A DNA stretch of 64,000 nt from an uncultured Pelagibacteraceae bacterium (GTDB lineage: Bacteria; Pseudomonadota; Alphaproteobacteria; Pelagibacterales; Pelagibacteraceae), in the NCBI GenBank assembly GCA_902524345.1, contig CABZCX010000005.1, positions 27,393 to 91,392 on the forward strand, read 5' to 3'. Under the pieces are notes generated by a model. It made no database searches. It was not told the DNA's origin and worked only from the letters and a program-made list of their open reading frames with translations. The translations under genes were made by a program, and so were the position numbers. This document shows, piece after piece, positions 37,750-46,601 of this stretch (positions are counted from its first letter, which is position 1; each line of letters begins with the position of its first letter).

Positions 37750-37812
37750 AAGGGGTGTCTATACAGACTGAGATTAAACCCTAAGAACCTGTCCGGTAAT
37801 TCAGAAAGGGAA
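37750..37812 (+). ncRNA. TPP riboswitch (THI element)
   Basis: The leader contains AAGGGGTGTC, CTGAGATTAAACCCT, AAGAACCTGTCCGG and TTCAGAAAGGGA in order. These are the conserved P1/P2 and pyrimidine-sensing CUGAGA part, the ACCC pairing strand, the GAACCUG pyrophosphate-sensing part and the closing AGGGA. The closing strand abuts the ATG at 37814 and doubles as the ribosome binding site. Control is therefore probably translational, shutting off when TPP binds. Confidence 0.95.
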
Positions 37813-37813
37813 A

Positions 37814-39262
37814 ATGGATAAGTATTTTATAAGCCAATCAACTTCATTAGCTCTAGTAATTTGCACTTGCTTATTTTTCACTTTTTTTGGAGTTTACTAT
37901 TCGAGGAAATTCCAAGATTTGAGCAATTATTTAACTGCAAACCGTAGTGTAGGATTGTTCTCTCTTACTACCAGCTTAACTGCATCAGCATTAGGAGCAT
38001 GGATTTTGTTTGGACCAGTATCTGCATCAACCTGGGGAGGGATCGGGTCAATTATAGGATACTCTTTAGGAACAGCATTTCCAATGTTCTTTCTCATTTT
38101 TTTAGGAAAAAAAATTAGAAAAGAATTTCCAAAAGGATCAACTTTAGTTGAATTTTTAAGAAAAAAATTTGGACAGAGTTTATTTAAACTTATTTTGTTA
38201 ATGATGATTTTTTATATGTTTATATTTTTATGCGCAGAAGTAACCGCTATTTCTGTTTTAATAAATTATATTTCAGGAACTCCATTATGGTTGACTGCCT
38301 TTATAGTATTATTAGCAACATTAACCTATACTCTTTATGGTGGTTTAAGAGCTTCACTTTTTACAGACAATATTCAAATGATCTTAGTTATAGCTCTTTT
38401 GATTATTTCTTTTTTTATAATTAAAAATTTAAATTTAGATCAATTTTCATTTAAATTTATAGGTGAAAAAAATCCTCATTTAATTAGTGCATCTTATATT
38501 CCAGGTTATACTGCAGGATTAACCTTTTTTATTGCAGTAGCTGCTACAAATTTGTTTCATCAAGGTAATTGGCAACGAGTTTATGCTGCTAAGAATTTGG
38601 TGACTTTAAAGAAAAGTTTAATATTCTCTTTTTTTATTATTATTCCAATAGTTTTTTATACGGGTTTTGTTGGAATGGTTGCTTTTTCTATTGATCCAGT
38701 TAATAGACCTGATCTTGGTTTTTTTTCACTCTTACTTAAAAATAACTCTACTATGTTATCTTTAATAGTAATAATTCTTGGGCTTGCTTTAACGATTTCA
38801 ACGGTTGATACATTGGTCAATGCAATCTCAAGCTTAATTGTAGTTGATGGTAAAGCAGTAATTGAGTTTAAAAAGAGAAAGAAAATAAACTATCTTAAAT
38901 TTTCAAAATACGTAATTTTACTCTTATCTTTGATCTCTTTTTTTATAGCATCTAAAGGATTTGATATTTTGTATCTTTTTTTATTGGCAGATTTATTTTG
39001 TTGTGCATTTGTTTTTACTATCTTTTATAGTTTTTTTGATAAGAGAATTAATGAAAAAACAGCATATTTTTCAATTATAATAGGGCTAATTGGTGGCTTA
39101 CTATTGTTTCCATCACCAGATTTTTCTAAAAGTTTATTAGTTGGTTTTCTTTTATCAAAGGAGCTATTTACACCTTTTATTAATCAATCATTGCTGTTTG
39201 TATCATTTCTGATAGCTACCTTTTTACCTCTAGTAGTTTTAAAGTTAACAAAGTTTAGATAA
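37814..39262 (+). CDS. thiV: Sodium:solute symporter, putative thiamin-precursor (HMP) transporter ThiV
   Basis: This 482-aa SSS-family symporter has about 13 membrane helices. The first contain SLALVICTCLFFTFFGVYYSRKF and the sodium-site region SLTASALGAWILFGP. The adjoining TPP riboswitch ties it to thiamin metabolism. In SAR11 a symporter in this position has been proposed to import the pyrimidine precursor HMP, which these cells cannot make. That substrate is taken from established work on the clade, not from sequence alone. Confidence 0.88.
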   Translation: MDKYFISQSTSLALVICTCLFFTFFGVYYSRKFQDLSNYLTANRSVGLFSLTTSLTASALGAWILFGPVSASTWGGIGSIIGYSLGTAFPMFFLIFLGKKIRKEFPKGSTLVEFLRKKFGQSLFKLILLMMIFYMFIFLCAEVTAISVLINYISGTPLWLTAFIVLLATLTYTLYGGLRASLFTDNIQMILVIALLIISFFIIKNLNLDQFSFKFIGEKNPHLISASYIPGYTAGLTFFIAVAATNLFHQGNWQRVYAAKNLVTLKKSLIFSFFIIIPIVFYTGFVGMVAFSIDPVNRPDLGFFSLLLKNNSTMLSLIVIILGLALTISTVDTLVNAISSLIVVDGKAVIEFKKRKKINYLKFSKYVILLLSLISFFIASKGFDILYLFLLADLFCCAFVFTIFYSFFDKRINEKTAYFSIIIGLIGGLLLFPSPDFSKSLLVGFLLSKELFTPFINQSLLFVSFLIATFLPLVVLKLTKFR

Positions 39263-39306
39263 TACAAGATTGTATAAGTTAAATTAATCGCTATATAACA
39301 CTTCAA

Positions 39307-40242
39307 ATGCTGGAAAAACAAATCGAAATTAAAAATCTCTCAAAGGTTTATGATAATGGCTTCAAGGCTTTAAATAATATTAATTTACAAATTAATAAAG
39401 GAGAAATTTTTGCAATGTTAGGCCCAAATGGAGCTGGCAAAACATCTTTAATAAGTATAATTTGTGGTATTGTAAAACCAACTTCTGGAAAAATTACTGT
39501 CGAAAATTTTGATATAATTAAAGATTATAGGGAAACTAGATCAAGAATTGGATTGGTTCCACAGGAGCTTACTCTAGAACAATTCGAGACAGTTTTTAAT
39601 AATGTTTCATATTCAAGAGGTTTATATGGAAAAAAACCCGATCCAAAACATATAGAAAAAGTTTTAAGACAATTGACACTGTGGGACAAGAAAGATTTAA
39701 AACTTCGTCAGCTATCTGGTGGAATGAAAAGAAGAGTTTTAATTGCAAAAGCACTATCACATGAACCTCAAATTTTATTTTTAGATGAGCCAACTGCAGG
39801 CGTAGATGTTGAGTTAAGACAAGAAATGTGGAAAGTAGTTAAGTCTTTAAGAGAGACAGGTGTTACTATAATTCTTACAACTCATTATATAGAGGAAGCT
39901 GAGGCGATTGCGGATCGTGTGGGTGTAATTAATCAAGGAGAAATTATAATTGTAGAGGAAAAAAATGAATTATTAAAAAAAATGGGACAAAAAACATTAA
40001 CAGTTGAATTACAAGAGGAAATAAAAAATATTCCGGTTTCCTTAAAGAAATATAGATTGGAAATTGGAAATAATAGAATGTCTCTAGACTACACTTATAA
40101 TCTCAGTGAAAAACAAACAGGTATTACAAATCTTTTACAAGATATTAGGGATTCTGGTTTAAAATTGAAAGATTTAAAGACTGAGCAGAGCAATCTAGAA
40201 AAAATATTTGTAACATTGGTAAGGGAAAATAATGAAAATTAA
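39307..40242 (+). CDS. ABC-2 type transporter ATP-binding protein
   Basis: This 311-aa ATPase has Walker A (GPNGAGKTS), signature RQLSGGMKRRVLIAKAL and Walker B (ILFLDEPTAGVDVELR). It has the C-terminal extension usual for drug/polysaccharide exporters of the DrrA/CcmA-like group. It overlaps its permease partner by 11 bp. The exported compound is unknown; the pair resembles the YadG/YadH exporter type. Confidence 0.92.
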   Translation: MLEKQIEIKNLSKVYDNGFKALNNINLQINKGEIFAMLGPNGAGKTSLISIICGIVKPTSGKITVENFDIIKDYRETRSRIGLVPQELTLEQFETVFNNVSYSRGLYGKKPDPKHIEKVLRQLTLWDKKDLKLRQLSGGMKRRVLIAKALSHEPQILFLDEPTAGVDVELRQEMWKVVKSLRETGVTIILTTHYIEEAEAIADRVGVINQGEIIIVEEKNELLKKMGQKTLTVELQEEIKNIPVSLKKYRLEIGNNRMSLDYTYNLSEKQTGITNLLQDIRDSGLKLKDLKTEQSNLEKIFVTLVRENNEN

Positions 40243-40999
40243 TTTTTATGGCTTTAAAGCAATTTATTTTCATGAAATGGATCGTTTTAGGCGAACACTA
40301 GGTCAGTCACTTTTATCTCCTGTTATATCTACCTCATTATATTTCATTGTATTTGGTTCAGTTATAGGAGGTTACGTTCAAAAAATCGATGGAATTAGTT
40401 ATGGATCATATATTGTACCTGGACTCTTAATGTTAACCTTATTAACCCAATCAATAAGTAATACCTCTTTTGGTATTTTTTTTCCTAAATTTAATGGGAC
40501 TATTTATGAAATTTTGGCTGCCCCAATTTCAACTTTTGAAATCGTATTAGCTTTTGTAAGTGCGGGTGCCACAAAAACCTTAATAGTTGGAACTGTTATA
40601 TTTATGACCTCTTTATTTTTTGTTGATGTTGAGGTTCAATTCCCGTTGTTAATGATCTTTTTACTAATTTTGGTCTCTTTTACTTTTGCCTTATTTGGAT
40701 TTTTAATTGGAATTTTGAGTAAAGATTTTGAACAGATGTCTATAGTGCCATCATTAGTTATAACACCTATGGTGTTTTTAGGCGGAAGTCTTTATTCTTT
40801 AGATATGCTGCCAGAATTTTGGCAAATGATTACTTATTTTAATCCAGTAGTTTATTTAATAAATGGTCTTAGATTTTCCTTTTATGGTATTTCAGATTTT
40901 AATATTTTGATCAGTGTTGGATTGATGGTTTTATTTCTAATAATTTGTGTGTTTGCTGTCTCAATATTACTCAAGAAGGGTTATAACATTAAGTCATAA
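40232..40999 (+). CDS. ABC-2 type transporter permease
   Basis: This 255-aa permease has six hydrophobic helices. The ABC-2 signature region is MSIVPSLVITPMVFLGGSLYSLDMLPEFWQ and it ends with FNPVVYLINGLRFSFYG. It begins inside the 3' end of the ATPase gene. It is similar to YadH-like exporters. A hairpin follows the stop. Confidence 0.92.
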   Translation: MKINFYGFKAIYFHEMDRFRRTLGQSLLSPVISTSLYFIVFGSVIGGYVQKIDGISYGSYIVPGLLMLTLLTQSISNTSFGIFFPKFNGTIYEILAAPISTFEIVLAFVSAGATKTLIVGTVIFMTSLFFVDVEVQFPLLMIFLLILVSFTFALFGFLIGILSKDFEQMSIVPSLVITPMVFLGGSLYSLDMLPEFWQMITYFNPVVYLINGLRFSFYGISDFNILISVGLMVLFLIICVFAVSILLKKGYNIKS

Positions 41000-41021
41000 C
41001 TGACCCATCACTGGGCCAGTT
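40998..41021. terminator. Terminator hairpin between the ABC-2 operon and aceA
   Basis: AACTGACCCA and TGGGCCAGTT pair with one A/C mismatch around the loop TCAC. The hairpin begins within the permease stop codon and lies between convergent genes. It has no long U tract on either side, so strength is uncertain. Confidence 0.55.
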
Positions 41022-41050
41022 AAAACTAATTTATAAGAGGAATTTATTTA

Positions 41051-42325
41051 TTAGAATTGCTCAGACTCTGTTGAGCCGTTCATAGCGGTAGTAGCACTTT
41101 TCCCGCTACTAATTGTATTTGATACAGCGTCAAAGTATGAAGTACCGACTTCTCTTTGATGTTTTACGCTGGTGTACCCATCTTTTTCACGAGCGAATTC
41201 TTGTTGTTGAATTTTAGAATAAGCGGTCATTCCTTCTTTTTTATATTTTTCTGCTAATTCAAATATAGCTATATTTTGAGTATGAAATCCTGCTAGAGTA
41301 ATAAACTGGAATTTATATCCCATTTTACTTATTTCAGTTTGAAAAGTTGCTATCTCGCTATCTGATAAATGTTTTTTCCAATTAAAAGATGGTGAACAAT
41401 TATAAGCTAACAGTTTTCCAGGAAATTTTTCATGGATAGCATCTGCAAATTTTTTCGCCTCTTTAAGGTTAGGAGTTGCAGTTTCACACCATATTAAATC
41501 TGAATAAGGTGCATACGCCAATCCTCTAGAGATCGCTTGATCAATTCCCGCTTTTACATAATAAAAGCCCTCTGGTGATCTTTCTCCAGTTAAGAAAGGT
41601 TTATCATTGTCGTCAAAATCATTAGTAATAAGTTTTGCGGCATTAGCATCAGTTCTAGCTAAAATTATTAATGGAACATCTGCTATATCAGCAGCTAACC
41701 TTGCGGCTTTTAAATTTTTAATCATTGTGCCTGTTGGTACAAGAACTTTACCACCCATGTGTCCACATTTTTTTTCGCTGGCAAGTTGATCTTCAAAATG
41801 CACACCTGCAGCTCCAGCTTTGATAAATTTTTTAGCTAGCTCAAATACATTTAAAGGTCCACCAAAACCTGCCTCACCATCAGCAATAATTGGAAGCATA
41901 TAATCGGTTCTTTTTTCTTTCTTCATATCACCATCATTAATTTCCATATGTTGAATTTGATCTGCTCTAATTAAAGCATTGTTCATAGATTCAACTAATT
42001 TTGGTGCACTGTCATAAGGATATAAAGATTGATCTGGATACATTTCACCAGCAGTATTTGCATCAGCTGCTACCTGCCATCCACTTAAATAGATTGCTTT
42101 AAGTCCAGCTTTTGCATGTTGAACTGCATGATTTCCTGATAAAGATCCTAAAGTGTTAACATAAGGCTCTGAATTTAAAAGATTCCATAATTTAACAGAT
42201 TGTTGTTTACACAATGAATATTCAATTTTAATCGAACCTCGTAACCTCTCTACTTCTTTGGGTGTATAATCCCTTTTTATTCCAGCAAATCTTTTTAGGT
42301 CGTATGATATATTCTCTGCACTCAT
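41051..42325 (-). CDS. aceA: Isocitrate lyase
   Basis: This enzyme splits isocitrate into succinate and glyoxylate for the glyoxylate shunt. The catalytic motif KKCGHMGG is intact. Mg/substrate residues occur in [23 protein letters not shown] and NCSPSFNW. At 424 aa it matches bacterial AceA. The gene lies 49 bp after a 53-aa ORF on the same strand, and the regulator gene divergent to both is RamB-like, a family known to control acetate and glyoxylate genes. Confidence 0.97.
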   Translation of the reverse strand: MSAENISYDLKRFAGIKRDYTPKEVERLRGSIKIEYSLCKQQSVKLWNLLNSEPYVNTLGSLSGNHAVQHAKAGLKAIYLSGWQVAADANTAGEMYPDQSLYPYDSAPKLVESMNNALIRADQIQHMEINDGDMKKEKRTDYMLPIIADGEAGFGGPLNVFELAKKFIKAGAAGVHFEDQLASEKKCGHMGGKVLVPTGTMIKNLKAARLAADIADVPLIILARTDANAAKLITNDFDDNDKPFLTGERSPEGFYYVKAGIDQAISRGLAYAPYSDLIWCETATPNLKEAKKFADAIHEKFPGKLLAYNCSPSFNWKKHLSDSEIATFQTEISKMGYKFQFITLAGFHTQNIAIFELAEKYKKEGMTAYSKIQQQEFAREKDGYTSVKHQREVGTSYFDAVSNTISSGKSATTAMNGSTESEQF

Positions 42326-42374
42326 TTACTCTCTTTCTAAATTAGGCTTTGAAAATGAGATGTTAAAAATTAAA

Positions 42375-42536
42375 CTAGTTTGACTCTCTTGGAGTCTCAA
42401 CTAAATCTTGCATTCCACTTGAACCCCAATCACAATGATCGTCTCTCATGTAGGTGCCTCTTCTATTATGCTGAGCTAAGTCCTCATGACTAATGATTTG
42501 AGCCTCATTTTCGTAGTTTTTTAATTTTTCGTCCAT
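42375..42536 (-). CDS. Small acidic hypothetical protein upstream of aceA (53 aa)
   Basis: This ORF, too short for the track, reads MDEKLKNYENEAQIISHEDLAQ, continues through RRGTYMRDDHCDWGSSGMQD and ends in VETPRESN. It is hydrophilic, slightly acidic, with no membrane segment and one cysteine. It occupies the start-proximal side of the divergent aceA/regulator promoter region and would be cotranscribed with aceA. Amino acid composition looks coding. I recognise no family; it may be a short metabolic or regulatory protein linked to the glyoxylate shunt. Confidence 0.6.
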   Translation of the reverse strand: MDEKLKNYENEAQIISHEDLAQHNRRGTYMRDDHCDWGSSGMQDLVETPRESN

Positions 42537-42549
42537 GTAAATCTTATAA

Positions 42550-42639
42550 TTTACAAAATTTACAAAATCTACAAAAAAGCATAAAAAGGTTGTAAATTAA
42601 GGAAAATTATTGTAAATATAAATTTACAAAATTTACAAA
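42550..42639. promoter_or_regulatory. Iterated TTTACAAA boxes between the aceA unit and the RamB-like gene
   Basis: TTTACAAA occurs at 42550, 42559, 42623 and 42632, with a variant TCTACAAA at 42568, so copies are spaced by 9 bp within two clusters. The reverse form TTGTAAA occurs at 42590 and 42610. The two clusters flank the centre of the divergent promoter region. RamB/ScfR-type regulators are known to bind A/T-rich sites containing TTTGCAAA-like cores, so these are probably autoregulatory and aceA operator sites. Confidence 0.65.
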
Positions 42640-42647
42640 TAGAAAAT

Positions 42648-44081
42648 ATGAGTCAATTAAATTTAAAAATAGGCCCAAAAATAAAGGCTTTTAGAAGACA
42701 GTTAGGTTTACAAGCCAATAAGCTTGCAGAGGAATTAAATATTTCACCAAGTTATTTAAATCTTATTGAAGGGGGTAAAAGAAAGATAGATGGAGATTTA
42801 TTATTAAAGATTTGTGATAAATTGAATATAGAACTTTCACAATTAACTTCAAAAATTGATGTAAATTTAGAGAACACTTTATCAGAAATTTTAGATGATA
42901 AGTTATTTGAAGACCTAGATATTTTAGGTCCCGAGGTAAAAGATTTAGTTAGCACAAATCCAAAAATTGGAAAAGCAATTGTTCGGTTGGGTGATATTCT
43001 GAAGAAAAAGGATCATGAATTAGTTAATAAAATAGAAAAAATTTCTGGTAAAATTGTGGATAATAGAAAAAATTCTTTCCCAGGTGAAGTAATTTCAGAT
43101 TTTTTACAAGAAAATAAGAATTATTTTCCAAAATTAGAAGATTTTGCAAATCAAGTTTTTGAGAAAGTACAAAAAAATAATAGAACTAGATATATTGCTC
43201 TTTGTGATTATTTGAAATCAGAATATGGAATTGTAGTTAAAGACGTAATTCCTGAGGAAGACAAACCTTTTTCTAAAATTTTTATAAAAAATAAAAAAGA
43301 ACTATTGTTAAGTGATTATAGTTCGTTAGAGACAAAAAAACTTCATGCTGCTGCTCAAATTGCGCAAGAGGGTGCAAGTAAAGATATTGAAGATTATTTA
43401 TCTAAATTTTCTTTTCCTTCCGAGGAGTCTAAGAAGCTTTCGAAAGTAGCATTATTGAATTATTGTGGAGCAGCAATCTTAATGCCGTATAAACTTTTTC
43501 ACTCTGAATGTAAAAAACTCAAATATGATTTAGAATTACTTCAAAATACCTTTGCAACATCTTTTGAACAAGTTGCACATAGAGTAACTTGTTTACAAGA
43601 TCCAAAGTTACCTGGAATTCCATTTCATTTTTTGAGAGTTGACATGGCTGGAAATATTTCAAAAAGATTTTCTTTATCAGGTATTGAAATTCCAAGATAT
43701 GGAGGGGCATGTCCTAGATGGAACGTGTATTCAGCATTTACTAGACCGGGGGTTATCCAAAGTGCTGTAAGCAAAATGACTAATGGAGAAAAGTATGTTT
43801 GTATAGCTAGAACAGTTGAGAAGGGTATAGGACGGTTTGGTAGGACCAAAAGTATTTTATCAATAGGATTAGGATGTGAAGCAAAATATGCAAAAGACTT
43901 TATTTATACAGAAAATTTAAATATGAGTGATAAATCAACAGAGATACCTATTGGTGTGTCATGTAGAACCTGTGATAGATTAGACTGTTCTCAAAGAGCA
44001 TTTCCACCATTACACAAAAAATTTGACGTTGATATTAATGCAAGAGGTGTCTCTATTTACGTCAGCGATAAAAAAGATTAA
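42648..44081 (+). CDS. RamB/ScfR-like short-chain fatty acyl-responsive regulator
   Basis: This 477-aa regulator has an N-terminal XRE helix-turn-helix (IKAFRRQLGLQANKLAEELNISPSYLNLIEGG). A central IrrE-like region follows (LHAAAQIAQEG and NYCGAAILMPYKLFHSECKKL), but without an intact HExxH. The C-terminal part is DUF2083-like, with cysteines in GVSCRTCDRLDCSQRAFPP. RamB/PrpC-type family members control acetate, propionate and glyoxylate genes in response to acyl-CoAs. It is divergent from the aceA unit, its likely target. Confidence 0.87.
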   Translation: MSQLNLKIGPKIKAFRRQLGLQANKLAEELNISPSYLNLIEGGKRKIDGDLLLKICDKLNIELSQLTSKIDVNLENTLSEILDDKLFEDLDILGPEVKDLVSTNPKIGKAIVRLGDILKKKDHELVNKIEKISGKIVDNRKNSFPGEVISDFLQENKNYFPKLEDFANQVFEKVQKNNRTRYIALCDYLKSEYGIVVKDVIPEEDKPFSKIFIKNKKELLLSDYSSLETKKLHAAAQIAQEGASKDIEDYLSKFSFPSEESKKLSKVALLNYCGAAILMPYKLFHSECKKLKYDLELLQNTFATSFEQVAHRVTCLQDPKLPGIPFHFLRVDMAGNISKRFSLSGIEIPRYGGACPRWNVYSAFTRPGVIQSAVSKMTNGEKYVCIARTVEKGIGRFGRTKSILSIGLGCEAKYAKDFIYTENLNMSDKSTEIPIGVSCRTCDRLDCSQRAFPPLHKKFDVDINARGVSIYVSDKKD

Positions 44082-44083
44082 AA

Positions 44084-44248
44084 ATGATAAAATTTATTAT
44101 TCCAGCGATTATTGTTTTTTTGATAGTATTATTTTGGGAAAAAATACAAGAATTTTTTTATAATAAATTTAATATAAAAATGAATTATATTGTATTGGCT
44201 ATTTTCACTATAATTTTAACTATTGTAATAGCTTTATTATATTTTTAA
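44084..44248 (+). CDS. Small two-helix membrane protein (54 aa)
   Basis: This short ORF begins 2 bp after the regulator stop. It reads MIKFIIPAIIVFLIVLFWEK, a charged connector, then NYIVLAIFTIILTIVIALLYF. Two hydrophobic helices fill almost its whole length. The tight spacing to the regulator suggests cotranscription. I do not recognise a family, and hydrophobic AT-rich ORFs can arise by chance, so confidence is moderate. Confidence 0.5.
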   Translation: MIKFIIPAIIVFLIVLFWEKIQEFFYNKFNIKMNYIVLAIFTIILTIVIALLYF

Positions 44249-44287
44249 TTTAATGGACTTAAAAATTGAAATTATAAAAATTAGATC

Positions 44288-44917
44288 ATGAGAGAAATAT
44301 TTAAAAATGTAAGAGATAAGTTGGCTTCAAAGTATTTAGAAAACAGCCTATCCAAAAGTAATAAAAAATTTAAACCTCGAATAAAAGCTCGAATAAGAAA
44401 AAACAAACATCTAATAAGTAAAAATATAATTAATTTCTTTGATTGGATCAAAGGAGCAGAATTAGTTGAATTAAAAGAATGTAATACTAATGAGGACCCG
44501 GTGAGACCGGAATTAGACAACACTTTTAGAACAAGTTTTGGAAGAAAAATATACGGAGTTAAATATAAAAATGAAATTCATGCAGTAATGTGTTTTGCTT
44601 TTACAAACAAAGTGCCTAAAGACGTTGTGCAACTTGATAAATTTAGTCATGATGCTTTCCTACAAAGCACCCAAAGAGGTCAAAGTGTTGGGCAAATTGC
44701 TATTGCATATACTGTGTGGTCTAAAAAAAGAGGTGGTGGAAAATTAATTGTAAAAGAGGTATTTAAAAAAATTAAAAAATCAAATCATTTAAATAGACTG
44801 GTGACTTTGTCTCCGCTAACCGATATGGCAACTAAGTTTCACTTAAGAAATGGCGCTAAATTGTTACAGGTTAACGAGTCTACACAAAATTTTGAATATA
44901 TTGTAAGCAAAAAATGA
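44288..44917 (+). CDS. Hypothetical protein with GNAT-like C-terminal half
   Basis: This 209-aa protein starts with a very basic segment (KSNKKFKPRIKARIRKNKHLISK). The second half resembles an acetyltransferase fold: AIAYTVWSKKRGGGKLIVKEVFKKI fits the acetyl-CoA helix region and TKFHLRNGAKLLQ the last strand. No family can be named with certainty. It overlaps rseP by 4 bp (ATGA). Confidence 0.6.
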   Translation: MREIFKNVRDKLASKYLENSLSKSNKKFKPRIKARIRKNKHLISKNIINFFDWIKGAELVELKECNTNEDPVRPELDNTFRTSFGRKIYGVKYKNEIHAVMCFAFTNKVPKDVVQLDKFSHDAFLQSTQRGQSVGQIAIAYTVWSKKRGGGKLIVKEVFKKIKKSNHLNRLVTLSPLTDMATKFHLRNGAKLLQVNESTQNFEYIVSKK

Positions 44918-46038
44918 TTTCATTTATCCTAAGTTATCTGGTTCCATTTCTCATACTTATTATGATTGTTGTTTTCATCCATGAATATGGACATTATTAT
45001 TTTGCAAAAAAATATGGTGTGGGTGTTACAGACTTTTCAATTGGATTCGGTAAAGAAATATTTGGCTGGAATGACAAGTCTGGTACGCGTTGGAAATTAT
45101 GTTGGATACCACTTGGAGGCTACGTAAAATTTTTTGGAGATCGAAATGTTTTTTCTCAAGCTGATCAAGAAGAATTAATTAAACAATATAATGATCAAGA
45201 TAGGAAAAAATTATTTGTTCTCAAACCATTATATCAAAGAGTATTGATAGTATTTGGTGGTCCACTAGCTAATTTTATTTTAGCTTTAGTCATCTTTTTT
45301 TCAATTTATACTTTTATTGGTAAAGATTTTACCCCTGCTGTAATTAATGAAGTACAAAAAGATAGCCCTGCAATGATTGGTGGCCTTAAACAAGATGACA
45401 TTATTTTAGAAATTGATGGTAACGAGGTTCAAAGTATTATGGATGTGTCTAAATATATAACAATGTCTTCAGCTGATATTATTGATTTTAAGGTCAAAAG
45501 ATTTTCTGATGAAATTATATTAAGAGTAAAACCTAATACTGTTCTTGGTGAAGATAACCTTGGTAACAAAATCCAAAAAAGAATGGTTGGGATTAAACTA
45601 GGTGCTTACAATAATGAAATCAATCATGTAAAGTTAGGGCCTGTTAAAGCTCTATACCACGCTGCAAATGAGGTTTTTTATGTTTGCACTGCATCATTAA
45701 AATATATAGGTAGCATGATAATTGGCAAAGCTGATACATCACAATTAGGAGGACCCATAAGAATTGCAAAAATATCGGGTCAAGTTGCTGAATTCGGGTT
45801 TTTAGCATTTGTTAGTATGATGGCCTACATTTCTATTAGTTTAGGCTTAATAAACTTATTTCCAATACCTATGTTAGATGGAGGTCATTTAATGTTTTAT
45901 ACATTTGAGAAAATTTTAGGTAGGCCGTTATCACAAAAAACCCAGGAAAGTTTTTTTCGAATCGGTATGATTTTACTTCTAACATTGATGTTTTTTACAA
46001 CATTTAATGACTTAAAGGATCTTGGCGTATTACAATAG
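44914..46038 (+). CDS. rseP: Site-2 zinc metalloprotease RseP
   Basis: This intramembrane protease cleaves membrane-bound regulators such as anti-sigma factors. The zinc site HEYGH is in the first helix region (IVVFIHEYGHYYFAKK). A periplasmic PDZ domain follows (NEVQKDSPAMIGGLKQDDIILEIDG). The second metal motif is PMLDGGHLMFY near the C-terminus. At 374 aa it has one PDZ domain, as in many Alphaproteobacteria. No bamA or dxr neighbours are present, unlike the common arrangement. Confidence 0.93.
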   Translation: MISFILSYLVPFLILIMIVVFIHEYGHYYFAKKYGVGVTDFSIGFGKEIFGWNDKSGTRWKLCWIPLGGYVKFFGDRNVFSQADQEELIKQYNDQDRKKLFVLKPLYQRVLIVFGGPLANFILALVIFFSIYTFIGKDFTPAVINEVQKDSPAMIGGLKQDDIILEIDGNEVQSIMDVSKYITMSSADIIDFKVKRFSDEIILRVKPNTVLGEDNLGNKIQKRMVGIKLGAYNNEINHVKLGPVKALYHAANEVFYVCTASLKYIGSMIIGKADTSQLGGPIRIAKISGQVAEFGFLAFVSMMAYISISLGLINLFPIPMLDGGHLMFYTFEKILGRPLSQKTQESFFRIGMILLLTLMFFTTFNDLKDLGVLQ

Positions 46039-46190
46039 GGTTTATCTAAAAATTCAAAAAAGCCAATAAAATCAATATTTTTTTACTATACTAGATATTG
46101 TGCATAAGTATTTTATATACACTAAAAAAAGTCTTGATTTATCAACACTTTTGATAAAGATAGTAAATAACCTAATAAACCGGAGCTAAA

Positions 46191-46466
46191 ATGAACAAAA
46201 AACAATTAGTGGTCAAGCTTTCAGGAGCTTTAAACTTGAGTAAAGCTGATGCTGAGAGAACTTTTGACACAATTACCAACACTATTTTGGACGCTTTAAA
46301 AGCTGACGATTCAGTCAAAATTGCTGGATTTGGCACATATAAAGTGGCTAAGAGAAAAGCTAGGGTTGGAAGAAACCCAAGAACTGGTGAGCAAATTCAA
46401 ATTGCTGCATCACAGAAGGTCAAATTCTTACCTGCAAAAGCTTTAAAAGAAGTTTTCAATAAATAA
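46191..46466 (+). CDS. hup: DNA-binding protein HU
   Basis: This 91-aa nucleoid protein has the start MNKKQLVVKLSGALNLSKADAE and the HU signature GFGTYKVAKRKARVGRNPRTGE, which forms the DNA-binding arm. It is encoded alone, with a 152-bp AT-rich upstream region and a strong terminator hairpin behind. A CCGGAGC ribosome binding site precedes the ATG. High expression is expected. Confidence 0.96.
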   Translation: MNKKQLVVKLSGALNLSKADAERTFDTITNTILDALKADDSVKIAGFGTYKVAKRKARVGRNPRTGEQIQIAASQKVKFLPAKALKEVFNK

Positions 46467-46474
46467 AGGTCTTT

Positions 46475-46506
46475 ACAGCCTTAACATAATTGTGTGTTAA
46501 GGCTGT
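46475..46506 (+). terminator. Terminator hairpin of the HU gene
   Basis: ACAGCCTTAACA and TGTTAAGGCTGT form a perfect 12-bp stem 8 bp past the HU stop, separating it from the Amt leader. The downstream sequence (TACTATATGC) has no strong U run. Confidence 0.75.
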
Positions 46507-46510
46507 TACT

Positions 46511-46529
46511 ATATGCATATTCTGCATAT
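46511..46529. promoter_or_regulatory. ATATGCA inverted repeat upstream of the Amt gene
   Basis: ATATGCA and TGCATAT face each other across TATTC, about 80 bp upstream of the Amt start. The dyad has the size of a dimeric regulator site. A similar TATGCAT occurs upstream of glnA (near 18290). A nitrogen regulator such as NtrX is a candidate binder; this is speculative. Confidence 0.35.
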
Positions 46530-46579
46530 CAAATTCTCATAATCAACGTTAGTTTTTCATAATTTTGAAAATATAAGAA

Positions 46580-46595
46580 CTCCCTTAACAGGGAG
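46580..46595 (+). promoter_or_regulatory. Small hairpin over the Amt ribosome binding site
   Basis: CTCCCT and AGGGAG form a 6-bp stem with a TAAC loop. The 3' arm and next base (AGGGAGG) are the Shine-Dalgarno sequence for the ATG at 46602. Folding would mask the ribosome binding site, so translation may be controlled by RNA structure. Confidence 0.5.
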
Positions 46596-46601
46596 GTCTT
46601 A

